Part shown: in pieces, positions 23,501 to 35,500 of the stretch
Layout of the letters: the number at the start of each line of letters is the position of its first letter
How positions within the stretch are numbered: the first letter of the stretch is position 1
DNA from: Antedon bifida
Taxonomy: Eukaryota; Echinodermata; Crinoidea; Comatulida; Antedonidae
Direction: 5' to 3'
Length of the DNA: 64,000 nt
NCBI GenBank assembly: GCA_963402885.1
Contig: OY727095.1
Span: forward strand, 10,173,001 to 10,237,000
Position numbers and translations under genes: made by a program
Notes under the pieces: model-generated
Databases searched by the model: none
Seen by the model: the letters and a program-made list of their open reading frames with translations, nothing else
What the model was told of the DNA's origin: nothing

Positions 23501-26500
23501 TTTAAGGCGAAGAAACCAGTTACTCAAATTTTAGTTAAATCTTTGAATGGAGGGTATAAACAGAACAATTTTGAACCACAAATTACCGAAGTCGTGATAA
23601 AACAAAGCTACAGTTAGGTAATACTCTGTAGATATGTAAGCCTACTAGTTTCAGAACCATTAACTAACTAACAAACCGTAAACTGTATTCGTTTTTCCTA
23701 AGATTCTAAAATTAAGCAACTCAACTATTTTGAAGAACTCCGCCCTTGTTGATGAAACGGACAAGTTCAATAAGGTATGTTTTCAAAAGTATAGGCCTAA
23801 ACCGTTTCAAAATGATAGGCCTACATAATACATGACCTAACCATTAAACAACCTGTTTTGCATTTCAGATCAAATGTACTTTAAATAATGATATATTTTA
23901 TGACAAATGTCAAACTTATATGAATCGAGAAATTTTAATTTAAAAAGTGATAAACTTTTTTTTTCTTGTAGATATCAACAGTATTTCCGTATCTGTGGCT
24001 TGCTCCAATTAACTGTATTGTGTCAATGGTTATATTAATCTACTACGTTGGATTGTCATGGGGATATACGCTACTTGGCTTCGGTATAGTTCTTATAATA
24101 TTTTTACCTCTTCAAACGCTTCAAAGGAAGATGCATATTATTTACAGGTTGGTTTTTTATCATCTAATAATTTAAGCCACCGTATTTACTGTGGCCCGAA
24201 TAAGCATTATTATTTCCGTGTTCTGTACTGTATTTTAACTAGGCCTACTATATAACTACAGCACAATCCCTCCTTTGTGAACCCTTATTCAGGGGACACT
24301 TTTTCGTTCAACGTTTTGTTCGGTCCCAAAGATTTCCACTTTATATGAGTTCTACTGTATTCTAATCTACATATGAATGAGCGTAGGACAGTACCAATGT
24401 ATTACCGTATTTAAAGATGGAATGTAATTATTTAAAGTTTCATAATTTGTAGAACTAAACATTGTTTATTGTTACCTGTATATTTCTTTTTATTAGAGAA
24501 AGGGCTGCAAGAATAAGAAAATATCGATTATCAATACTATCTGAAGCATTTACATCAATGCGTGTGATCAAAATGTCTGTATTAGAAAGAAGTTTTTCTG
24601 AAATAATCAAAAAGATTCGCGAGTAAGTATAGTGAACACCTTGTCTACATTAGGCTCGTTTTCCACTAGGAGGTAAGCGCAACGCAGCTAATTCGACCAA
24701 TTATTAGCGATGGATTATCCGAATTGTTTCTTGTGATTGGTCAACTCACGTCTTACGTCCATAGAGTGGTCTATTCCATCATTGTAATCTGCACTTCGTA
24801 CCGCAATACGCATCCTCCCTGGTGTTTGTACTGGGGCAGTTGTAGTTTAAATATTGGATTCAAACCCGAACTATTCTCAGACGATCGAAGCAATAAAAAA
24901 GCATGTGTATTTGTGCCTGTATAGGCGTTGTGATCAAGCAGGTAGGCCTAATCGAAAAACACTAAATGGGAAGATACACTATATTATTTACTATTTACAT
25001 AGGTACAAACCCTGTACTGAAATTGCTTAAATTTGCATCTTTTATATGTTTGTATTTAACTAAATGAACTTCTCTACATTTTTTAGATCTGAATTGTCTG
25101 CTGTTCTGCTCTCTGCAATATTTAAGTTCATTGCCATGGTGATCACGTTCTTTGGACATCGACTTTTGGAAGTTGTGCACCTGACTATCTACTTTGTAAC
25201 AGCGGAACGTTACATGATCTCACATGTATTTGTCATTTTCAGTTTAATGTATATTATTCGCCCAACCGTGCTGGAGTATTTTCCAAAAGCGATATATCTG
25301 TATAATGAATGCATTCTAGGATGTGATAAAATAGAGGTAAGTTCGTTTTCGCCGTGGATATTCGTCCGACGCCGACTCACTGTTGACATCACACGCTCTG
25401 GCAGTTGATGGGTCTTCATGTAATTTTGTGTTCGTACGAATATCAACGGTTGACATTATAAAGGCAAACAATTTATTTAGACGATGGTCCTCATTTAGAA
25501 CAAGATATTGAATATGTTATGGTGTTTTACAGTTCCAATGCCATCCTCAACTGTGGTACGAGAACAGACTTCTCGAACAAGTACTTAAAACTGGAAGTTC
25601 CGTTGAACACATCCGGATAGTTAGACTTGCTCCAAGTCTGTATTTATTGTCTTTTTTATTTAGTCCACCAGCCGACGTTTCGATTTTTGTCTGGAAATAT
25701 CTGGAATATCCCAGCTCAAGTAGTATACGTATGAAACGTCATATGTGCAAAAATATTTTTTTTTAAATTTATTTATTATTTATTTTATTTTATTTATTGT
25801 CTTTTTTATTTAGTCCACCAGCCGACGTTTCGATTTTTGTCTGGAAATATCTGGAATATCCCAGCTCAAGTAGTATACGTATGAAACGTCATATGTGCAA
25901 AAATATTTTTTTTCAAATAATATTAAGACAAACCTCCGTCTGGAATCCAGACTGCCGGATAGTGTGCACTTTCAGGAAAAAGTTGGGGTTATCCCAATGG
26001 ATGTACTGGTCCATCTGAGCCTCTGTCGTGGATAGAAAACTGAGCGCCGACCTGAAGAGACCTTCGGCAGAGGAGAGTTCACTAAGCTTTGAAATTATCT
26101 ATTCATTATATCCATATAATATTTGATATTATTTGTTTATTGTCAGGAATTTATGCTACTCAATGAGAAGGAGCATTTATCAGAAGACAGTACTCGATAT
26201 TCGTACTCAAAGGAATCGAAGGAAGAGCCACGAATCGTTGTGAATGAGCTAGGATGCAAATGGGAGGTAAAGGGATATAATATGTAATTCCAAATTGTTT
26301 CATTAGGAAGCCTATGATCTATTATAGTTATTACACTACTTATTGGACTGCAACAATGGAAGCGATTTGCGACGAGCTAGGACCTAGTTACGTCATGTTA
26401 TTTAATTGTGTGCATGTCGGGACATGCTTCCTTGCTCGATTTGTCGATAAACATGTTCGCGGATTATATACAGTAGGTCTACGACGACCAAAACAAATCG

Positions 26501-29500
26501 AAAATCGAAAGGTTCCTTATTGATATGCTTTGTTAGGACCATAAATAGTGCTACCACCCTTTATATTATTTATTTTTAAATAAAATTCATTGGTAATATA
26601 CTAATGACGTAATATGATCCAATATATACTTATCGGAACCATAATGAAAGATGAGTAAAATCGCCTTATAAACACACTAGAGATTAATAAAATACCTAAT
26701 AAAACATAATACATTTACGTCTACAGAATTCAGAAGACTTTGCTTTAGAAAATGTAGCGATTGATATATGTTCTGGAGATATATTGGGCGTGGTTGGAGC
26801 GAGTGGTTCAGGAAAGGTAAGTATTTAGGTAGTTTATCAACAAAATAAACAACTAACGTACATTAGAAGGAAACTATATTGTACGTGAGTGGAGTGCCTT
26901 CGTTTGACCGAACATAATTTATTCCTAAGCTCTGTCTACACTATCAAACTTTGTGTGCCCATGAATATGAAGATGTCATATCATTACCATATTTGGGCAT
27001 ATCACCACCATATTTGGGCACATCACACTTTTGTTGTCAAACTTGAAGAACATTTATTCTTATGAAGGTACTGTTCTGCATGGAACCCCCGCAGTTTAAA
27101 CGCGGACAAAACCACAGAAGAATAGCTTCTCTTTCTTGAGCTACACTTGCTCACTTTATTACTATTCATCCGTTCATCCGGTAAACTAAAACAAAAGCAA
27201 ACAGAGAAACAATTGATACGGCGCCATTAAGCACGTCCCTAACGTACTACGGCTTATCACACATAACTCGCCGTTAAGATGGGCATACTATCATCAATAT
27301 GTCTATCAAACTTAACTAATTCATCAGTAAATAATAAATACAAATTATATAATGTAAATACCTGATACTAGGGCTCACTTATAAATGATTATGTCTCCAC
27401 ACGGAGCATCAAAAGTGTACAACAACGTTAATACAATGTATCGCCTATTGTGCACCGCTCTCATACAATGAACAGTGACTACAACAAACCGTGACTAGCC
27501 TAATTTGCATATCAAGGTATCAAGGTGCGATGTACATACATAACAGGTACTGTAGTTTGATGGAACTTTATTGGCTAATGCTCTCCGGGTCTTGTTTTAT
27601 CTTCTTGTGTCTTAAACTGTCGGATGAATATCGACGGCGAGCTAGTAATATTATAGCCTTTGTCTATTTACCCTTTAAGAATATGCAACTTAATAGTATG
27701 ATATTCTCTACTTCTATTCGGTACAGACAGCGTTCCATATGTCTCTATTACAAGAAATACCCATCCAAGGTACCATTGCGGATGAATATCGAATCGACGG
27801 CGAGCTAGTTATATATATAGCCTTGGTCTATTTACTCTTTAAGAATATGAAACATTATAGTATGATATTCTCTATATTTATTCGGTACAGACAGCGTTCC
27901 TTATGGCTCTATTGCAAGAGATACCCATCATTACTGGCAACATAAAGATTCAAGGTACCATTGCGTATGTCTCACAAAGACCATCGATTTTTCCGGGGAC
28001 GATTCGACAAAACATTTTGTTCGGAAAACAATACGATGAATGTAGATACTTAAAAGTAATAGAAACGGTGTTGCTTACAAAGGTATGTTAAATTTAGAGA
28101 TATTTTTGGTCTACTTTAATCTATTAATTCACCCTATATGTGCTGTATCTCCACCCACATCATTTTCCATAATTAGCAAATTATATAACATGGTGTCGGG
28201 TATGTAGGCCTATCACATGTGGCGCCTGTATTATGTTAGTTAACTTATAATTCGTCACTGTCCCAAACAAGGGCCAATATGCCTCAACACTACGGTCAAC
28301 CTCTATTCAGGAGAAACCTCTATAAAGGGGACACTTTGTTGAGCCCCGAACTATTAATATGTAAATTAACCGCAGCAATATCGATTTTGTTTTCAAGTTC
28401 ATCAACAGCCTCCATGAAAAAGATTTATCTATGACAAGCAAACTGCGACTGACAATCGACCAAGAAGCAAAGATTAACCTAGCAAGAGCTCTATACAAAG
28501 ATGCTGACATTTACCTACTTGATGATCCATTCACATACATGGATTCAAACACTTCTAGATATATATTTGAAAAGTAAGATTTGATTTTAGGTTTCTTTGT
28601 TTAAACATTTTTCGGTGTTACAGTATAACTACACTAGATTTGAAGAAAACATCAATACAGTTTTTATTACTATTATTATTTATTATTATACTGTTACTCC
28701 GTAGTAGTAGTAGTAGTAAAAATCATCATCGTCCATTACGCTATACATCTATTGTATAAATGTGCTATTACGTTTAATTTATTCTTTTTTCAACAAGCAC
28801 AAGTACTTCCACCCGGCTCAATTTTGAAAATACACTGCAAAAGATAGAACATTAGATTAGGCCTAGCATAATGTTAGGCCCTTCCCCATCTCTTCTATTA
28901 ACAATCTACTACCATGAAACTTTCTCAATAATAAGATGATAGTCTGTCAATTACTGGATTGTATTTACTTCTTTCAGTTAGTAGTCTTATAATTAATTTA
29001 ACGAAACATATTGCTGTACTATATGTTATTTTTACAGTGGTATAATGGGATGTCTTAAAAAGAAAACACGGATCATGACAACATCACGCCCGTCATTCAT
29101 GCGAGAAGTGGACAGAATACTTGTTTTGAAACAGGTAGGCTTATAGAATAGTTTAATAGTAGTAGCTTATAGTAACTTATGGTATTACACCAAGGTAACT
29201 TCTACACATGAATAAAAAAGCGATTAAAGTTGCGACTCCATTTATTGGGAAATATGGGAATATATGAAATGTATCATTGTCATTTACAGGGAAAATTAGA
29301 AATAATTGGAGGCTACTATGACGTCAGGATTATTCAATCGTTCATCTCATCGTTTAGCGACATTGATACCGTGTATTCAAATGCAGAGTCTGTGAGTGTT
29401 CATAAAGTGTTGTATATTATCCGAAACAAACCGAAAAATGTGAAAAACAAACATGCATACCTGAGCGAAACACTAGCAAAAAAGCAACCAAGCAATCAAC

Positions 29501-32500
29501 AATCATTTGGTTCACAAATCAACCAAGCAACCAACTACCAACAAACAAACAATCATTTGGCTCACAAATCAACCAAGCAACCAACTACCAACAAACAAAC
29601 AATCATTTGGCTCACAAATCAACCAAACAACCAACTACCAACAGAAAAACAATCATTTGGCTCACAAATTAACCAAGCAACCAACTACCAACAAACAAAC
29701 AATCATTTGGCTCACAAATCAACCAAACAACCAACTACCAACAGAAAAACAATCATTTGGCTCACAAATCAACCAAGCAACCAACTACCAACAAACAAAC
29801 AATCATTTGGCTCACAAATCAACCAAACAACCAACTACCAACAGAAAAACAATCATTTGGCTCACAAATCAACCAAGCAACCAACTACCAATAAACAAAC
29901 AATCATTTGGCTCACAAATCAACCAAGCAACCAACTACCAACAAACAATCATTTGGCTCATAAATAAACCAAGCAACCAACTACCAACAAACAAACAATC
30001 ATTTGGCTCATAAATAAACCAAGCAACCAACTACCAACAAACAAACAATCATTTGGCTCACAAATCAACCAAACAACCAACTACCAACAGAAAAACAATC
30101 ATTTGGCTCACAAATCAACCAAGCAACCAACTACCAACAGAAAAACAATCATTTGGCTCACAAATTAACCAAGCAACCAACTACCAACAAACAAACAATC
30201 ATTTGGCTCACAAATAAACCAAGCAACCAACTACCAACAAACAAACAATCATTTGGCTCACAAATCAACCAAGCAACCAACTACCAACAAACAAACAATC
30301 ATTTGGCTCACAAATCAACCAAACAACCAACTACCAACAGAAAAACAATCATTTGGCTCACAAATCAACCAAGCAACCAACTACCAACAAACAAACAATC
30401 ATTTGGCTCACAAATCAACCAAGCAACCAACTACCAACAAACAATCATTTGGCTCATAAATAAACCAAGCAACCAACTACCAACAAACAAACAATCATTT
30501 GGCTCACAAATAAACCAAGCAACCAACTACCAACAAACAAACAATCATTTGGCTCACAAATAAACCAAGCAACCAACTACCAACAAACAAACACTCATTT
30601 GGCTCACAAATAAACCAAGCAACCAACTACCAACAAACAAACAATCATTTGGCTCACAAATCAACCAAGCAACCAACCACCAACAAACAATCATTTGGCG
30701 CATAAATAAACCAAGCAACCAACTACCAACAAACAAACAATCATTTGGCTCACAAATCAACCAAGCAACCAACTACCAACAAACAAACAATCATTTGGCT
30801 CACAAATAAACCAAGCAACCAACTACCAACAAACAAACAATCATTTGGCTCACAAATCAACCAACCAAACGACTAACAACAAACACTCATTTGGCTCACA
30901 AATAAACCAAGCAACCAACTACCAACAAACAAACAATCATTTGGCTCACAAATAAACCAAGCAACCAACTACCAACAAACAAACAATCATTTGGCTCACA
31001 AATAAACCAAGCAACCAACTACCAACAAACAAACACTCATTTGGCTCACAAATAAACCAAGCAACCAACTACCAACAAACAAACAATCATTTGGCTCACA
31101 AATCAACCAAGCAACCAACTACCAACAAACAATCATTTGGCTCATAAATAAACCAAGCAACCAACTACCAACAAACAAACACTCATTTGGCTCACAAATA
31201 AACCAAGCAACCAACTACCAACAAACAAACAATCATTTGGCTCACAAATCAACCAAGCAACCAACTACCAACAAACAATCATTTGGCTCATAAATAAACC
31301 AAGCAACCAACTACCAACAAACAAACAATCATTTGGCTCACAAATCAACCAAGCAACCAACTACCAACAAACAATCATTTGGCTCATAAATAAACCAAGC
31401 AACCAACTACCAACAAACAAACAATCATTTGGCTCATAAATAAACCAAGCAACCAACTACCAACAAACAAACAATCATTTGGCTCACAAATAAACCAAGC
31501 AACCAACTACCAACAAACAAACAATCATTTGGCTCACAAATAAACCAAGCAACCAACTACCAACAAACAAACACTCATTTGGCTCACAAATAAACCAAGC
31601 AACCAACTACCAACAAACAAACAATCATTTGGCTCACAAATCAATCAAGCAACCAACTACCAACAAACAATCATTTGGCTCATAAATAAACCAAGCAACC
31701 AACTACCAACAAACAAACAATCATTTGGCTCACAAATAAACCAAGCAACCAACTACCAACAAACAAACAATCATTTGGCTCACAAATAAACCAAGGAACC
31801 AACTACCAACAAACAAACAATCATTTGGCTCACAAATAAACCAAGCAACCAACTACCAACAAACAAACAATCATTTGGCTCACAAATCAACCAACCAAAC
31901 GACTAACAACAAACAAATTAAAAAAAAGTAAAGAGACAAACCTAAAACATTATAACTAATAATAAACTATAGCCAACACTTCTACCAACCATGCCCAACC
32001 GAATAATGTGCTAGATGGATTAATAATGTATCTTTTTTTCTAAATTTAGGAAGAAGAGGCAGACTCTACTCCACATGTCAAATACAGTAGCATGGCAAAT
32101 ATTCAAATAGATGCGAATGAAAATACATCGGTAAATCATATTTATTTCTAATAAAACATTTTGTAAATGTAAAGAAGTCGGCAATTGCACCAGTTTGACA
32201 TTACTGAACAAAATGTTGAAAATAAGACGTTGTTGTGTATAATTCTCTACATTTCTTTTTCAATAGCTTATTGATTCCAAAAGTGTCGAATCTGAGCAAA
32301 AGATTAACAACAAGCACTACGCAGACTATTTCTGCGCAGGAAGCAATAACTACGGACTTACTGTTTTGGTCATTTGCATATTGATAACACAGGTACGTTT
32401 GTGATTAGTCTGATGTTTGCCCTACAAAATTACGTCAAATTAAGGACAAAAATGTCATCATTACTTAGCTCCCTGACGCAAGGCTACTTCGTTTGTATAA

Positions 32501-35500
32501 ACTTAGGTTTAATAATGGAGTTCATTGTCTAAAGCTCTGTCTACATTATCAAAGTATGTGACAAAACAAATGTGATGCACCTATATATAGACATGATGAT
32601 GTCATATCACTACCATATTTGAGCATATCATCACCATATGTGGGCACATCGCATTTTTACACAACATATCGAAAATCTTACACAATAATGATGTACCGAA
32701 GGCCTACTTGGGGCTCTGTGAAGTACCTAAACTCGGTTTGATAAGGCTAGTCTGACCGATCTTAATTGTACCACCATCCTCAGAGTTATACACATATTCT
32801 AGCCCGTCAAAAAAGTACATCAAACTTTAACAAAAGGACACATACTGCTCCACATGTCCAATACAGTTGCATGGCAACCACTTGAATTGTAGTTACTTCA
32901 ACTTAAACTTTGTTCTGTTTAAAAGAAGTAAAACTTAATCTTCATTTTTATATGCATTTCTTTATATTTCTTTTATGAATATTTAATTAGCAAAATGTTA
33001 AAATTAAGGTTATTTTAATTAGCAAAATGTTAAAAAAGGTTGTGTTTTGGAATATTGTCTAAAAATTGTATTATCTTATTACACAGGTGATGTATTTTAT
33101 GGCGGACTTCTGGATTGCTCATTGGGCAGATTTAGAGCAATGTTACAGACATCATTTTAATGACACAACTTGTAACGAATTTAGGGTAAGCAGTATTCAA
33201 GTTGTGTTGTGTCAAGACTCACAGCTAAATGGCAGAATGGCATCGTTCACCCGATCATTCAGCTGTCACTAGATACACCATAACTGACTAACGCAAGTCA
33301 GTGAGATACAAGTCTATGTGTATTATGTACTTTAATACATTTTACCTCTAGATGCCTATGTGTAGATAAGGTATAACCAGGGAAGAGTTTTTCAGCTGTC
33401 ACTAGACACACCATAACTGACTAACGCAAGTCAGTGAGATACAAGTCTATGTGTATTATGTACTTTAATACATGTTACCTCTAGATGCCTAGGTGTAGAT
33501 AAGGTATAATGCGAATAAATTTTCCAGCAGTACTTAATGCTTCGGGAACCAGAAGACATGCGTATTTCGCAGATCAGTATTAACAATTTATTCTATTTTT
33601 CCATAGTTCCTTGACCCTTTCGATTACGTTGAACTGAACAACGCTGATTCTACTTTGGTATTTATTATTTTTATCGGGGCATGTTCATTCACGACAATTC
33701 TGTACGGCGTTCTATTTTTCCTCATCACGTTAAACGCATGCAAACGGCTTCATGAAACTGTGTTCAACCAAGTCATCCAAACTGCCATGCTCTTTTTCAA
33801 CAGTACACCACTGGGTAAGTTTAATAATAATGACATTTGGTTTGCACGATATGCCATTGTGATTTTCAAAGTTTGAATATATGATAGTAATTATCGGGTG
33901 CTAACATGTAATATGGGTATCGTTAATAAAATTGTCTCCTTTGCTTAATTTTGTCCAATAGAAGCACTTATAATTTAAATACAATCTTCTAATCTGATAA
34001 TGAAGACGAGTGTCCCCAGTTTCATTATTAACTCTTTTGCTACTGTAGATTGTATGTTGCGCCGATTCAACGAAGACATGCGTACTATGGAAGACGAACT
34101 ACCCACGACAATGTTAGGTTCAATCCAAGTGATGGTTTTAACGTGCGGCATTGTTGTAGTCAATATGATCATGAGCTGGTACTTAATATTCATTGCTGTG
34201 CCACTAATTGCTTTAATTTTGTACGTAAGAAACAAGACTGCCAAACCTAGGATCGAAATTCAAAATTTGGAAGAAATGTGTACGTATTGTATTACATGAG
34301 TATTACTCATTATTAGTATTACTTTCGCTTGTGATAATATAAAATAGTCAGCTTTTATTTGTTTCTTTCAGTGCAACTGCCTGTTGATGAACATGTTGAC
34401 AAGACGATACATGGTTTGACCACCATTCGCTCTCATCAAGCGCGCGATGCTTTCTTGGAATCATTCTACGACGCTCAAGATAGCCTAAATGAGGCATGGA
34501 TTGCGAATCAAGCGTCACAGAGGTTATTGTCTGTCAGTTACTACTGTAGTGTGCAAGTGTTTATAGTATGCATTTTATTCGCTAGTCTCATCGGTAAAAG
34601 TGGTAAGAAAATTCAAACTTGATTTAAAACAAATTAATTTCACCCTATACAACTAGATTAGGGAGCTTTAAGATTTTCGACGACCGAGGATTGACGACCA
34701 AGCTAGGTCAGGTCAAATCGATGTTTCGTCGGTCGTCGCCTGAACCGGACCTGTGTTGGCGTGAGGATATGACGTAATTTGAACGTAGAAATGGTAGACC
34801 TAAATTAGAAGAAAACAAAATAACAAATAATAGGCCTAACTTCCTTAGTATAGTTCTTACCTTCCATCTTGTTATTTTAGGATTAAGTGTTGGTTTAGTT
34901 GGAATTGTTGTAGGCCGTGTACTACTGTTGTCGCAACTAATACAGAAAAGTATTTTCGGTATGAACGATACAGAAAAACTGGTGAGTGTTGATATGCATT
35001 GTATATTAATGTGACAACAATAAGAAAATACAGAAAGTAAGGAAATATAATGTAAAAGACTTATATAGATAGAAAATGACACGATGGACACATTGATCCA
35101 ATTTCTTAAATCTTCAATTGCAATAGTATAGTTTGTAAATGTTTGTAACTAATGCGGAGTAGTGTTGCGCCAATGCACTTAGCATGGAGTACAGAATAAG
35201 TCAGAGTAGAGCAAACATCTGACAAATAGTAAAGTTGGCACTTTGTAAAAAAGTAAATACGTTTTGTTTTGATAGATGAAATCGGTAATACGAGTTACAG
35301 ACTACACGCACTTATATCCCGAAGCGCCACGATTCAATAAATATACGAAACCACCGGCATCATGGCCTGAAGAAGGCAACATAACCTTCAGTAATGTCTT
35401 TTTGTCATATTCTGCTGAAAGTCCTATCGTTTTAAAGAACATGAGTTTTAATATAGAACACCGTGAAAAGGTAAGACTGTTGCATATTATCAAAAATCTT

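Larger units (their letters stand above)
20537..25336 (+). other. ABCC gene, N-terminus and TMD1 exons 1-8
   Basis: Residues 1-381. Exon 1 gives a short cytosolic tail with [12 protein letters not shown], the usual ABCC4 entry into TM1. Exon 3 starts with EWDNE before TM1. Exon 4 has the cytosolic coupling segment [15 protein letters not shown], equivalent to the RxAxxxLIYxKxL motif. Exon 5 keeps LKLSN, but the following TTGQIVNLLSND region of ABCC proteins is replaced by [13 protein letters not shown]. Exons 6-8 hold the remaining helices and the [10 protein letters not shown] segment before NBD1. Confidence 0.85.
26147..29391 (+). other. ABCC gene, NBD1 exons 9-14
   Basis: Residues about 382-640. 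Walker A is GASGSGK at 445-451, followed by Thr. The Q-loop is YVSQRPSIF with Gln480. The signature LSGGQ is replaced by LTIDQ at 533-537, and the stretch before it is several residues shorter than in ABCC4. Walker B is DIYLLDDP (Asp557, Asp558). The switch His is Ser590 in RIMTTSRP. Exon 14 ends the domain; its donor GTGAGT is at 29392. Confidence 0.85.
32267..34981 (+). other. ABCC gene, TMD2 exons 16-21
   Basis: Residues about 668-999. Exon 16 has [10 protein letters not shown] leading into a helix, exon 17 has [10 protein letters not shown] (the SDxWLSxW motif region) and two possible glycosylated loop residues (NDT). Exon 18 has the [18 protein letters not shown] segment ending in STPLG, equivalent to PMSFFDTTPxGR. 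Exon 19 carries [15 protein letters not shown], where other members have NRFSKDxxxxDxxLP. Exon 20 has [12 protein letters not shown], matching the conserved TIRAF region. Confidence 0.85.

Noticed and set aside
29230-30563. Long open frames with repeated Gln/Asn/Thr-rich peptides
   Set aside because: They run through the 50-bp minisatellite in all three phases. The real ABCC exon ends at 29391 with a GTGAGT donor. The frames exist because the repeat lacks stops in some phases.
29481-31916. CRISPR-like array
   Set aside because: Units abut with no unique spacers, differ only by point variants, and sit in an animal intron.
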